This document shows, piece after piece, positions 18,930 to 28,590 of a DNA stretch of 64,000 nt. Below the pieces are notes generated by a model that searched no databases, was not told the origin of the DNA, and saw only the letters and a list, made by a program, of their open reading frames with translations. Each line of letters starts with the position of its first letter. The first letter of the stretch is position 1. The position numbers and the translations under genes are program-made. The DNA comes from Flavobacterium erciyesense. GTDB taxonomy: Bacteria; Bacteroidota; Bacteroidia; Flavobacteriales; Flavobacteriaceae. The DNA is taken from positions 1-64,000 of the forward strand of contig NZ_JAGPXB010000016.1 in assembly GCF_018069925.1 (NCBI RefSeq), given 5' to 3'.

Positions 18930-19973
18930 ATGAAAAAATTAAAAATTGTTTCCGGAATTGCATTGATGGCTGTCTTAGGTTTTACATCATGCCAAAGTGA
19001 AGTTGATGACGTACAAGGCGAAAATCCAAATACAAATTCAGCTAATTCAACCACAACAACTAATTTAAAACGTACTTCGATGTACGATGGTTCATTTGAT
19101 GATTTCTTGGATGGAGCTTCATGCTCATCTATTGTATTGCCGGCTACTGCAAAAGTTAACGGAGTTCAGGTTTCTCTATTAAGCCAAGTAGATTATCAAC
19201 AAGTACTTTCTATTTTTGGTAAATTAAATGACGATCAGGATACTGTTGTTTTGCAATTTCCTTTAAAAATTAAAACTAGTAATTACACAGAAGTAACCGT
19301 TGCCAATCAAACAGAGTACAATGCGATTCTAAATGCTTGTTCTTCTGCCGAAGCTTCTGGAAAGGATGCAATTTCATCTGTTAAGTTGAGCTTTCCTATA
19401 ACAATTTTAACCTACAATCTTAGTTTTCAGCAAACGGGTAGTGTTGTCATTACATCCGAACAGCAATTATATACGTATATGACAAATATTAGCGCTTCAG
19501 AATTGTATTCAGTAAAATATCCTATTTCAGTAAAAATTGCTGATGGAACTAAAACAACTATTACAAGTGATGCAGAATTACAAGCAGCTATAAGCGCGTC
19601 ATTAAAAACAGAAGAGACTATTGCTCTAGCAGCTCAAAATAGAAAAAAAGTAGAAACAATTTTAGTAAATGGTAAGTTCAAGGTAGATTCATACGTGAAT
19701 GCAGGAGTTAATTCAGCAACGAATTACAAAGATTTTACAATTGATTTTGCAAATAATTTATCGGTAACTGCTGTAAATTTGGTGAACACGACTGTAAATG
19801 GTACTTATGCAGTAAGCTCGGAATTAAATGTTTTTCTAAAATTAAATTTTTCGGGTAACGCTTCGTTTGCATTATTAAACAATACATGGAAAGTAACCAG
19901 TTTTACTGCTTCGACAATTACATTACAAAGCTCAACTAATGCAGCAGTAACATTAGTATTGAAACAAATATAG
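18930..19973 (+). CDS. Lipoprotein with three internal beta-type repeats, unknown function
   Basis: The start was placed at the ATG at 18930 (MKKLKIVSGIALMAVLGF). The lipobox is LGFTSC, so the mature N-terminus is a lipidated Cys. After a low-complexity Asn/Ser/Thr linker, three related segments follow: FPLKIKTSNYTEVTVANQTE, FPITILTYNLSFQQTGSVVI and YPISVKIADGTKTTITSDAE. Each is a beta stretch ending in a helical E-Y/L-x-A/x-I pattern. The last 100 residues form a separate beta-rich domain ending in VTLVLKQI. I do not recognise a function. It lies divergent from the ECF sigma operon and may be one of its targets (inference). Confidence 0.8.
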   Translation: MKKLKIVSGIALMAVLGFTSCQSEVDDVQGENPNTNSANSTTTTNLKRTSMYDGSFDDFLDGASCSSIVLPATAKVNGVQVSLLSQVDYQQVLSIFGKLNDDQDTVVLQFPLKIKTSNYTEVTVANQTEYNAILNACSSAEASGKDAISSVKLSFPITILTYNLSFQQTGSVVITSEQQLYTYMTNISASELYSVKYPISVKIADGTKTTITSDAELQAAISASLKTEETIALAAQNRKKVETILVNGKFKVDSYVNAGVNSATNYKDFTIDFANNLSVTAVNLVNTTVNGTYAVSSELNVFLKLNFSGNASFALLNNTWKVTSFTASTITLQSSTNAAVTLVLKQI

Positions 19974-20001
19974 CTTGATTTAAGTTGGTGGTAAACTAAG
20001 T

Positions 20002-20033
20002 ACAGCTACCTTCAAAAAGGGTAGCTGTTTTTA
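20002..20033 (+). terminator. Intrinsic terminator after lipoprotein gene
   Basis: ACAGCTACC (20002-20010) pairs with GGTAGCTGT (20020-20028), followed by a T-rich tract. It lies 28 bp after the lipoprotein stop and separates it from the metalloprotease gene. Confidence 0.8.
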
Positions 20034-20062
20034 TATAAATAAACTTAAAAATAAATTTAGTA

Positions 20063-20836
20063 ATGAAAAAAATATCTTTTTTAAGCCTCATAGCCTTATG
20101 TTTCTTTGTATCCTGTGCCAAAGACGAAACTGAATCAAGCGGTTCAGCTGCAGTAAATACAACAGCCAATAAACAAGTAACAGGAAGCTCAGCAAACGAT
20201 TTATTATCCGATAGAAAGTTTAAAAGCCTTGTTATCGAAATAGTTTACGTAAACGGGTTTGAGCCAAGTGCTGCAGCAATAAATAATTTTGTGTCATTTA
20301 TTAGCGCTCGTACCTTCAAGCCTGCAGGTATAAATGTAATCAAACGCGCTATTGCATCTCCTGGTAATGCTACTTTTACCACTCAGCAAATAGTAGCTCT
20401 TGAAGATGCAAACAGGACAAAATACAACTCAGGTACGGAGCTTACAGTTTGGGCTTTCTTCGCCGATGGAAAATCAGCACAGGATACTGCCGATGGTGTG
20501 GTATTAGGTACCGCCTACAGAAATACATCCTTTGTGATTTTTGAAAAAACCATTCACGGATTGAGCGACAGCGCTTTCGAACCCAACCGAACCCTACTAG
20601 AAACTACAGTTATTACTCATGAGTTTGGCCATATTTTAGGATTGACCAATTTTGGAACTGCCTTGCAAAGCAATCATGAAGATGCAGCGCACCCTAAACA
20701 TTGCATTGAAAAAACGTGTTTGATGTACTGGTCTGCGGAAGTTGGTGGCGGTATTGGTAATATGGTTTCAAGTGGTTCAGCTCCACAATTAGATGCACAA
20801 TGCATTGCTGATTTGAGAGCCAATGGTGGTAAGTAA
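20063..20836 (+). CDS. Lipoprotein zinc metalloprotease (metzincin-like)
   Basis: This 257-residue lipoprotein has the lipobox CFFVSC. The zinc-binding motif TTVITHEFGHILGLTNFG lies near residues 184-201, followed about 25 residues later by HCIEKTCLMYW. The HExxHxxG core and a downstream Met within CLMYW recall metzincins. The Cx4CxM pattern is like archaemetzincins, although the third ligand position after the HExxHxxG core is Asn rather than His or Cys. Close proteins are usually annotated as membrane metalloprotease. The substrate is unknown. Confidence 0.75.
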   Translation: MKKISFLSLIALCFFVSCAKDETESSGSAAVNTTANKQVTGSSANDLLSDRKFKSLVIEIVYVNGFEPSAAAINNFVSFISARTFKPAGINVIKRAIASPGNATFTTQQIVALEDANRTKYNSGTELTVWAFFADGKSAQDTADGVVLGTAYRNTSFVIFEKTIHGLSDSAFEPNRTLLETTVITHEFGHILGLTNFGTALQSNHEDAAHPKHCIEKTCLMYWSAEVGGGIGNMVSSGSAPQLDAQCIADLRANGGK

Positions 20837-21055
20837 AGTTTTTTGCTGAAGTATTTCTGGTAGATATTTAAGTTCAATCTTCATTGTATTTGTTGTCATG
20901 TACTTTACATTTCAATTGTGTTTCCAAAATATTTTCATTTGAGGGGGAAAAGTTGGTCTGATTTCAAATTTTATAGCTTGTTTTTTGAATCTCTTTTTGT
21001 GCGTACGAAATCGATTTTTTAACGCAATTGAAAAAGTCTATTTCACAAAATTGAA

Positions 21056-21063
21056 TATCTTTG
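21056..21063 (+). promoter_or_regulatory. -7 box upstream of aminotransferase gene
   Basis: TATCTTTG is an exact TAnnTTTG match, 19 bp before the ATG at 21083. The nearest TTG (21028-21030) is 25 bp away, longer than ideal. Confidence 0.4.
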
Positions 21064-21082
21064 AGCTCAAATTACAAATCAG

Positions 21083-22567
21083 ATGACAACGACAACAATA
21101 CCTACTACTTTAGAACTTTATTTTAAGCAATTTCGTGAGCAGATTATTGGGATTGATCAAACGTTTGATTCTCCTTATGGGAAAAAACAAATTATTTATA
21201 CCGATTGGACAGCGAGCGGACGCTTATACCGACCAATTGAAGAAAAATTAATGAATGAATTTGGCCCCTTTGTGGCCAACACACATACTGAAACTACGGT
21301 TTCGGGAACAGCAATGACCAAAGCTTATCATCATGCGCGACACCTAATAAAGCAGCACGTGAACGCTAATGCAGATGATGTTTTAATTACAGATGGAACC
21401 GGAATGACGGGCGTGGTCAATAAATTTCAACGTATTTTGGGTTTAAAAGTTCCTGAAAACCTCAAAAATTTCATCACAATTCCTGCCGAAAAAAAGCCAA
21501 TTGTTTTTATTTCGCACATGGAGCACCATTCGAACCAAACTTCTTGGCTTGAAACGATTGCAGATGTTGAGGTAATTCCGGCTACCGAAGATGGTTTATT
21601 TAGCATTGAAAACTTGATGCTTTTACTTGAAAAATACAAAGAAAGATCGTTCAAAATCGCATCAATAACGTCATGTTCTAATGTTACCGGTATCAAAACG
21701 CCGTACCATGAAGTGGCTAAAATTATGCACCAACACAACGGACTTTGTTTTGTAGATTTTGCATGCAGCGGTCCGTATGTGAAAATTGACATGCATCCGG
21801 AAAATTCCGAGAGTTATTTGGATGCCATTTTCTTTTCGCCACACAAATTTTTAGGAGGTCCAGGAACATCTGGAATCCTAGTTTTTAATAAAAAATTGTA
21901 TCAAAATGTAGTACCTGATAATCCGGGTGGTGGCACGGTGAGCTGGACTAATCCTTGGGGAGAGCACAAGTATATTGACAATATTGAAGAGCGCGAAGAT
22001 GGCGGAACCCCGGGTTTTTTACAAGTTATTAAAACCGCTTTATCCATTCAATTGAAGGATCAAATGGGGATTGAAAATATTCTGAATAGAGAACACGAAC
22101 TGGTTGATTATATTTTTTCAGAGTTAAAGTGGGTACCTAACATTAAAATTTTGGCTGGCCAACACCAAGAACGTTTGGGAGTGATTTCGTTTTTTATTGA
22201 AGACTTACATTTTAATTTAGGTGTTAAGTTACTCAACGATAAATTCGGAATTCAAACTCGTGGTGGATGCAGTTGTGCGGGTACTTATGGCCATTTTTTA
22301 CTGCATGTAGACCAAGAAACTTCTAATAAACTGATTGATGAAATTTCATTGGGCGATTTAATCAGAAAACCAGGATGGATTCGCATGTCTATTCATCCAA
22401 CAACAACTAATGCCGAAATTGAATTTGTTTGCAATGGCATTAAAGCACTAGCAGAAAATCATACTACTTGGGCTTTAGATTACGAGTACAATTCTGCCAC
22501 AAATGAGTTTGTTCATAAACAAGCCCAGCCACTAGAGGATGCTCTTGTAACAACTTGGTTTTCTTAA
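21083..22567 (+). CDS. Class V aminotransferase / cysteine desulfurase-like PLP enzyme
   Basis: This 494-residue PLP-dependent enzyme of fold type I has the PLP lysine in FFSPHKFLGGPGTSG, the cofactor Asp/His context in CFVDFACSGPYVKIDMHP, and a candidate catalytic Cys in TRGGCSCAGTYGHF. The Cys-bearing loop resembles that of SufS/NifS desulfurases, while the length is greater than SufS (about 410). It is a recognised Bacteroidota family without a clear role. Sulfur mobilisation or selenocysteine/kynureninase-like chemistry are possibilities. No suf genes are adjacent. Confidence 0.8.
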   Translation: MTTTTIPTTLELYFKQFREQIIGIDQTFDSPYGKKQIIYTDWTASGRLYRPIEEKLMNEFGPFVANTHTETTVSGTAMTKAYHHARHLIKQHVNANADDVLITDGTGMTGVVNKFQRILGLKVPENLKNFITIPAEKKPIVFISHMEHHSNQTSWLETIADVEVIPATEDGLFSIENLMLLLEKYKERSFKIASITSCSNVTGIKTPYHEVAKIMHQHNGLCFVDFACSGPYVKIDMHPENSESYLDAIFFSPHKFLGGPGTSGILVFNKKLYQNVVPDNPGGGTVSWTNPWGEHKYIDNIEEREDGGTPGFLQVIKTALSIQLKDQMGIENILNREHELVDYIFSELKWVPNIKILAGQHQERLGVISFFIEDLHFNLGVKLLNDKFGIQTRGGCSCAGTYGHFLLHVDQETSNKLIDEISLGDLIRKPGWIRMSIHPTTTNAEIEFVCNGIKALAENHTTWALDYEYNSATNEFVHKQAQPLEDALVTTWFS

Positions 22568-22645
22568 TCAATAATGCAATAGGAATCTCTAAAAAAGTAA
22601 AGGTAAAACTGAAAACTGAGAACTGAGACTGTTCGACTATTTCAT

Positions 22646-23515
22646 TTACCTTCTGTGTTTCCAACGTTTGTGAGTCCAAAAATAGTACTCAGGAGCTTCA
22701 GCAATTTGTTTTTCGACTTCTTTGATGTAGGCCTCTGTGATTTCAAAATCAGGAACCGATTTGGCGTTTTCGCTCAAAGGTACAATCGTGAGTTCGTAAT
22801 ACCCTCGTTTTATTTTTTTTACCTTGGCAAAAACTACATTCATATCGTATTTTTTTGCTAGCATTTCGGGGCCTGTATGCACGGGAACTTCGATACCCAT
22901 AAAACTTTGCCAATGAAAAATTCGGTCTGCTTTTGGCGATTGATCGCTTGCCAAGCCGTAAATGCACTGAATGTTATTTCTCTGATTGTTTGCAATTAAC
23001 GGAATCGTTTGGTTCGTAGGTACCAATTCCGTGTTGTATTTCGAACGTATATCGCGAACTAATTTATCAAAATGCTTGTTGGCCAGTTTTTTATAAACCC
23101 CGATACCTTTGATAGATACTTTTTGGTTAAAAGAAAGTAGCCATTCCCAGCTTGCGTAATGTGAAGCAATGAGCATGATACTTTTTCCTTTTTTTTCCAA
23201 GTCTGTCATCACCTCAAGGTTCGTAACCACAAAGCGTTTGTTCATTTCTGCTGAGGAGATGGTCATTGTTTTTACCATTTCTAAAAACATGTCGCACAAA
23301 TGATGGTATGATTTTTTTTCAATTTGCAATCGTTCTTTTGCTGTAAGATGAGGTAAAGCCAAAGCCAAGTTAGCACGAACTACTTTTTTTCGGTATCCAA
23401 TGACATGATATACAAGTAGGTAAACGCAATCAGAAAGAAAATAAAATATAGGAAAAGGCAATATTGAAACAATCCACAAAAAGGGATAAGCAATAATAAA
23501 GACAAGTAATTGCAT
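22646..23515 (-). CDS. Lipid A biosynthesis-type acyltransferase (LpxL/HtrB family)
   Basis: This 289-residue protein has an N-terminal membrane anchor (LLVFIIAYPFLWIVSILPFP). The acyltransferase motif is IASHYASWEWLL, where the His of the Hx4(D/E) motif starts catalysis. A second conserved segment is ASDQSPKADRIFHWQSFMG. It would add a secondary acyl chain to lipid A or a related lipid at the inner membrane. It is convergent with the aminotransferase gene. Confidence 0.88.
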   Translation of the reverse strand: MQLLVFIIAYPFLWIVSILPFPIFYFLSDCVYLLVYHVIGYRKKVVRANLALALPHLTAKERLQIEKKSYHHLCDMFLEMVKTMTISSAEMNKRFVVTNLEVMTDLEKKGKSIMLIASHYASWEWLLSFNQKVSIKGIGVYKKLANKHFDKLVRDIRSKYNTELVPTNQTIPLIANNQRNNIQCIYGLASDQSPKADRIFHWQSFMGIEVPVHTGPEMLAKKYDMNVVFAKVKKIKRGYYELTIVPLSENAKSVPDFEITEAYIKEVEKQIAEAPEYYFWTHKRWKHRR

Positions 23516-23625
23516 GAATTTTTTTTTGCAAATATAACGGAAAAATGATTGCTGTTATAAAATTACGCCTCAGCACGCAACCCTATTTGATAATGATTAT
23601 CTTTACCAATAAAAACAAATTAGTT

Positions 23626-24264
23626 ATGAATAGCGCACTTATCGCCATTATTGTTATCAATGTATTATTTAGTTACAAAGGGTTTAACGACCTTTCTTTT
23701 TTTAGAAAATACGAGTTTCATATCGGAAGTATTAAAGCTGGCGAACAGATTAGAATGATAAGTTCTGGTTTTTTGCATGTTGATATGTTGCATTTGATTT
23801 TTAACATGATGACACTGTGGTTTTTTGCTCCGGTTGTGCTGGGTTATTTGGGCAATTTTTCTTTTGTTTTGATCTATTTAGGGAGTTTGATTTTTGGCAA
23901 TTTACTCAGTTTGATGTTTCATAAAAACGATTACAGTTACAGAGCAGTAGGCGCTTCGGGTGCAGTGACAGGAGTATTGTATTCTGCTATTTTGTTGCAG
24001 CCTGATATGATGTTGGGGCTCTTTTTTATTGTTCCAATACCAGCTTATTTGTTTGGGATTTTATACTTACTGTACTCTATTTATGGCATGCGCGCTAAAA
24101 ATGATAACATTGGTCATACCGCTCATTTTGGAGGAGCCATTGGTGGATATGCCATTACGCTTTTGAAAGAGCCTAGTTTGTTAGTCAACAATATTACTAT
24201 GGTTGTTTTACTAGCCATTCCAATCGTGATTTTATTTATCATGGCTAAGCTCGGAAAATTATAG
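23626..24264 (+). CDS. Rhomboid-family intramembrane serine protease
   Basis: The start was placed at the ATG at 23626 (MNSALIAIIVINVLFSYKGF), the usual family start. The frame is open further upstream to 23545, but that stretch has no family similarity. The protein has about 212 residues and six hydrophobic helices. The rhomboid features are the FNMMTLWFFAP Asn region, the catalytic Ser in VGASGAVTGVLY and the catalytic His in GHTAHFGGAIGGY. It cleaves single-pass membrane proteins; the target is unknown. Confidence 0.9.
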   Translation: MNSALIAIIVINVLFSYKGFNDLSFFRKYEFHIGSIKAGEQIRMISSGFLHVDMLHLIFNMMTLWFFAPVVLGYLGNFSFVLIYLGSLIFGNLLSLMFHKNDYSYRAVGASGAVTGVLYSAILLQPDMMLGLFFIVPIPAYLFGILYLLYSIYGMRAKNDNIGHTAHFGGAIGGYAITLLKEPSLLVNNITMVVLLAIPIVILFIMAKLGKL

Positions 24265-24313
24265 TGGCATAACTTTTGAAATAGACAACAACAAACAACT
24301 AAAATAGCATATC

Positions 24314-25003
24314 ATGAAAAAAGCACTTATCATTTTATCCGTATTCTTTCTATCATTTGCGCAAGCGCAGGAAACAAAACAAATTCCGCAAATTAGCGCT
24401 AACGGCGAAGGAAAAGTAAAAGTTACGCCTGATCAAGCCAGTATTTCGGTAACGGTTGAAACGAAGGGGAACAACGCAAAAGATGTAAAAAAACAAAATG
24501 ATACGAAGATAGATGCGGTTCTAAAATTCATCAAAAAAATGAATGTAGCTCCAGCTGATTTTAAAACAGAGCGTGTAGCACTCAATCCGCAATACGATTA
24601 CGAAAAAAAGAAACACAGCTACAATGCCACTCAAACTATCGTGATTTTGCTCCGTGATTTAGGTAAATACGATGAATTGATGGAAGGTTTGGTAAATGAA
24701 GGAATTAACAGAATTGATGCGGTTACTTTTCAGTCTTCAAAATTGGCGCAATACCAATCAGAGGCGCGTAAATTGGCTATGAAAGATGCCAAGTTAAAAG
24801 CGGAAGATTATGTATCTGTATTGGGTCAAAAAGTAGGTAAAGCATTGACAATTACTGATAATTCACAAACCTATTATCCGCAACCGATGTATGCCATGAT
24901 GAGAAAATCAGAGGCTATGGATGTTAACGAGCCAAGAGAAACATTGGCCTTAGGCGAAATCACAATCACAGCTAATGTGATGGTTAGTTTTATTTTGGAT
25001 TAA
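24314..25003 (+). CDS. SIMPL domain (DUF541) periplasmic protein
   Basis: This 229-residue exported protein has a signal peptide ending SFAQAQ. The SIMPL/DUF541 domain starts ISANGEGKVKVTPDQASISV and ends GEITITANVMVSF. E. coli YggE of this family lowers oxidative stress. In other members the domain binds to kinase-associated partners or forms channel-like assemblies. The role here is unknown. It follows the rhomboid gene by 49 bp. Confidence 0.88.
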   Translation: MKKALIILSVFFLSFAQAQETKQIPQISANGEGKVKVTPDQASISVTVETKGNNAKDVKKQNDTKIDAVLKFIKKMNVAPADFKTERVALNPQYDYEKKKHSYNATQTIVILLRDLGKYDELMEGLVNEGINRIDAVTFQSSKLAQYQSEARKLAMKDAKLKAEDYVSVLGQKVGKALTITDNSQTYYPQPMYAMMRKSEAMDVNEPRETLALGEITITANVMVSFILD

Positions 25004-25025
25004 ACAGATATTGTATACAAATTGA

Positions 25026-25058
25026 AAATCGGGATGGGCTACTATCCCGATTTTTTTG
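25026..25058 (+). terminator. Intrinsic terminator after SIMPL gene
   Basis: AAATCGGGAT (25026-25035) pairs perfectly with ATCCCGATTT (25044-25053), followed by T. The rest of the roughly 300-bp gap to the dnaE-type gene (25059-25301) shows no ORF or other structure. Confidence 0.85.
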
Positions 25059-25301
25059 TTTGTAGTAACTTTTTTTAAGGGTCTAATGCGTTGGGTGTAA
25101 TTGTTTTTTGAAGATGATTTCGTCTTTTCGTTTTTCGATAGAAAAATAGATCTAACCGTTCGATAAAAACTCAGGGCAAAAAAAAATTTTCAGTAAAAAC
25201 GTAAGTTTATTAAGTTTTGGACTTAATTTTTCTTAAATTCCTTAATGGTTTTTATCTTAGTTCGAGACAAATAAGGGAGTAAATGGTATGGGTTACGTTT
25301 A

Positions 25302-28300
25302 TTAACTGCTTTTAAATCTAGGTAAATTAATTTCATGCGCTCTCGGATAAGGCGCTCTATTGGTACTGCTTATATCTTCTTTGATGCGTTGTTGGGCTAA
25401 AAATTGATGGTCTTTAGCATCAGAATATCTTGGGTCAGGTACAAAGGGCATTTTTGCCATTTTGCTAATCGTTAGTGTAGGGAAGTGGTAATCGACTTCG
25501 ACAGTTCCTAAAAGTAGGTAACAACCGCCTCCCTGAAACGGATACAGCTGTAAATTATCAGGAAAATGGGTGGTGTCAAAATAAGTACCTTCATGATCTA
25601 TCCAAGTGCCAAAAAACATCGTGCCACGTACCGTAGGAACCTGTTTTCGAGAAATAAGATAGGCTAGCATGCGGACTTCTTTTTTATGATATTGAAGTAA
25701 ATGTTGGGCCATAACATTGCCTCTGTAGGGACTTTGTAACAAATCAAACGGTGTGCAAGAAACAGGAAAGCCTAATAATTCAATCTCGTCAAAAGCATCT
25801 TCAAAGAAGGAACGTTCTAGTTTAGGCAATTGAAATTCTTTGACAGCTTCTTGCAACAATAACATTTGATGGTCTTGTGGTGCCGAGTTAAATAGCAAAC
25901 TAGCCAGTATTAGGAGTTCATTTTTGGTTTTGCCTGTGTCTCTAAAAGCGCCTATGAATATTAATAATTTAAGACTTTCTAACCCAATTGAAACCCGATT
26001 ACAAAAATCTTCTAATGAAAGATAATCGCCATTTTTGTCTCGTTCGGTTACAATTTCTTCGGCTAGTTTTGTGGGTAAGCCTTGCATGTGCATGAATCCT
26101 AAATACACCTCTTTTTCATACAATGTTGTGGTAAATTCACTTTTATTCACGCAAGGATTATGAATCGTAGCGCCAGCCATTCGTGCTTCGTGTACATAAA
26201 CTTCAGTTCTGTAAAAACCACCTTGATTGTTGATTACGGCCACCATAAACTCAATAGGATAATATACTTTTAGATACAAACTCTGATAGCTTTCTACGGC
26301 ATACGAAGCTGAGTGTGCCTTACAAAACGAATAGCCTGCAAACGATTCTATTTGACGGTAAATTTCTTGACTGAGTTTTTCGTCATGACCTTGTTTGGCG
26401 CAGCTCACGAAAAAATCATCTTTAATTTTTTGCAAAGCTGCTAAGGAACGCCCTTTACCGCTCATCGCTCTACGCAAAATATCGCCATCGGCAGCGGGTA
26501 ATCCACCAAAATGCAGTGCGATTTTAATTACATCTTCTTGATAGACCATTATCCCATAGGTTTCACTTAATTGTTCTTCAAAAACGCTGTGAAAATATTC
26601 AAATTGGTTGGGATGATTATGCCTAAAAATATACTCTTTCATCATACCTGATTTTGCTACTCCAGGCCGAATTATTGATGAAGCAGCGACTAAGGTTTTA
26701 TAATTGTTGCATTGCAAGCGGCGCAACAAACCGCGCATGGCTGGACTTTCGATATAAAAACAGCCAATGGTTTTGCCTCTTGCCAAATACGTATTGGCGG
26801 TGGCTTCATTTTTAGAAATGCTGGTGTCTCTAATATTAATTCGGATACCTCTGTTTTTGGCTACGAGTTTTACTGTATCGTCAATATGACCAATGCCACG
26901 TTGACTCAAAATATCGAACTTTTCAAACCCAATTGATTCTGCCACATACATATCAAATAGCACAATTGGAAACCCTTTTGGAGGCATTTCTAAAGGCGTA
27001 TAATTAGTAATGGGTTCTTCAGAAATCAAGACTCCACACGAATGCATGCTACGCTGATTTGGGTATTTTTCTAGTAGCATGCCGTATTCTTGTACTTCTT
27101 TGACAATGCTATTGCTTTGTTGCAAACGCATAGGATTTTTAGCCAAATGATCGAGTTCTTCTTTGGGTAAACCAAAAACTTTTCCCACTTCTCTAAAAAT
27201 AGAACGGTATTTAAACTCCACATTGGTACCGCAAAACGCAACATTTTCGTACCCATACCGATTAAAAATATATTCTAAAATGACATCGCGTTCTTGCCAA
27301 CTCCAATCGATGTCAAAATCAGGAGGACTTTTTCTGTTTTCATTCAAAAAACGTTCAAAATACAAGTCGAGCTCAATGGGACAAATGTCTGTGATTCCTA
27401 AACAATAGGCAATGATGGAGTTGGCACCGCTACCGCGACCAATGTGCAAAAAACCACGGCTGTTACTGTAGCGAATAATGTCCCAAGTAATCAAGAAATA
27501 GCCGCTAAACTGCAATTCGTCAATTACTTTTAATTCTTTTTGCACTCTAGCTAAGGCAACAGCATCGTTTTTTCCGTAGCGCCAATGCAGGCCTTGATGC
27601 GCCAATGTGGTTAGCAGTGCGATATCACTTTCTTGAGAATTGGTGTAGTATTTCTTGTTCTTAGGGGTTTCAAAGTCAAATTGAAAATCGCAACTATCGA
27701 TGATCGCTTGAGTATTGGCAATGATTTGCGGGTAATCCTTGTAAGCAGCAAGCAAGCGGTCTTGATTGACCATGATTTCGTAAGGCGTTGCTACATCTGT
27801 TTCTTGCAGTTTTGAGAGTAAGGTGTTGGTGTCAATGGCGCGCAAAATTTGATGCAAGCGGTATTCTTTTTTGGTTCTAAAAGTTACGGGTTGCAGGATT
27901 ACTATTTTGTCTAGATTGCCTTTGTAGCCAAATAACTTTCCTACTTCTTCGGGGCGAATGCCGATGTATTCGTTCGTTTTTAAAGAGGTTGGCGCATTCG
28001 CAAAAGCGTAAATAATCACTACCGATTCCATTTCAGGAGCTATAGTAGGCAATGGAATATTCTTAAAATTATGATGTGTCAAAAACCGATTCATAGCCGC
28101 TAATCCGCGAGTGTTTTGGGCTAGGCCAATATATTTGAATTCGTTATTGGTGCGAAAATCGATTCCTACCAAAGGTTTAATGTTTACTTGATTACAGGCA
28201 GTTATGAAATCATAAATTCCGGTTACGGTATTAATATCAGTGAGTGCCATAGCCGTAACGCCAGATTGAACCGCTTTATTGATGAGGTCCTCTAGCGGAA

Positions 28301-28346
28301 TAGTCCCGTAACGCAAGGAATGGTACGAATGGCAATTTAAGTACAT
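25302..28346 (-). CDS. dnaE2: DnaE-type DNA polymerase III alpha subunit, damage-cluster paralogue
   Basis: This 1014-residue C-family polymerase has the N-terminal PHP domain starting YLNCHSYHSLRYGTIP. The polymerase active site includes LHIGRGSGANSIIAYC and the catalytic aspartates in SPPDFDIDWSWQERD, followed by SGKGRSLAALQKIKDDF and FCKAHSASYAVESYQSLY. It is shorter than replicative DnaE (about 1160, or about 1500 in Bacteroidota) and appears to lack the C-terminal tau-binding part. Together with the DinB gene upstream on the same strand this resembles the DnaE2/ImuB mutasome layout, though no ImuA is seen. The label dnaE2 is by context. Confidence 0.85.
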   Translation of the reverse strand: MYLNCHSYHSLRYGTIPLEDLINKAVQSGVTAMALTDINTVTGIYDFITACNQVNIKPLVGIDFRTNNEFKYIGLAQNTRGLAAMNRFLTHHNFKNIPLPTIAPEMESVVIIYAFANAPTSLKTNEYIGIRPEEVGKLFGYKGNLDKIVILQPVTFRTKKEYRLHQILRAIDTNTLLSKLQETDVATPYEIMVNQDRLLAAYKDYPQIIANTQAIIDSCDFQFDFETPKNKKYYTNSQESDIALLTTLAHQGLHWRYGKNDAVALARVQKELKVIDELQFSGYFLITWDIIRYSNSRGFLHIGRGSGANSIIAYCLGITDICPIELDLYFERFLNENRKSPPDFDIDWSWQERDVILEYIFNRYGYENVAFCGTNVEFKYRSIFREVGKVFGLPKEELDHLAKNPMRLQQSNSIVKEVQEYGMLLEKYPNQRSMHSCGVLISEEPITNYTPLEMPPKGFPIVLFDMYVAESIGFEKFDILSQRGIGHIDDTVKLVAKNRGIRINIRDTSISKNEATANTYLARGKTIGCFYIESPAMRGLLRRLQCNNYKTLVAASSIIRPGVAKSGMMKEYIFRHNHPNQFEYFHSVFEEQLSETYGIMVYQEDVIKIALHFGGLPAADGDILRRAMSGKGRSLAALQKIKDDFFVSCAKQGHDEKLSQEIYRQIESFAGYSFCKAHSASYAVESYQSLYLKVYYPIEFMVAVINNQGGFYRTEVYVHEARMAGATIHNPCVNKSEFTTTLYEKEVYLGFMHMQGLPTKLAEEIVTERDKNGDYLSLEDFCNRVSIGLESLKLLIFIGAFRDTGKTKNELLILASLLFNSAPQDHQMLLLQEAVKEFQLPKLERSFFEDAFDEIELLGFPVSCTPFDLLQSPYRGNVMAQHLLQYHKKEVRMLAYLISRKQVPTVRGTMFFGTWIDHEGTYFDTTHFPDNLQLYPFQGGGCYLLLGTVEVDYHFPTLTISKMAKMPFVPDPRYSDAKDHQFLAQQRIKEDISSTNRAPYPRAHEINLPRFKSS

Positions 28347-28590
28347 ACGGTTTTGTAATTTTAGTAATTAATTTTAAGGATAATTCTTTATCAATAAGAT
28401 TACTTTTCTTGTGAATTATTTAGAAATAAAAATGTATTAAAATAGTTCTCGATACATTTTTTGTTCCGTTTTACTTCACAAAAAAACACTCGAACTGACG
28501 GATCTTTTAATCACTATCAACTATTTGAATAGTAGATAAATCGCTTCTTTTAGATTAGTGATGAACATTTTACCACTCATCATTCACAAT

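Noticed and set aside
23545..23625. Longer rhomboid N-terminus from 23545
   Set aside because: The extra residues do not resemble rhomboid proteins, and MNSALIAI at 23626 is the family-like start.
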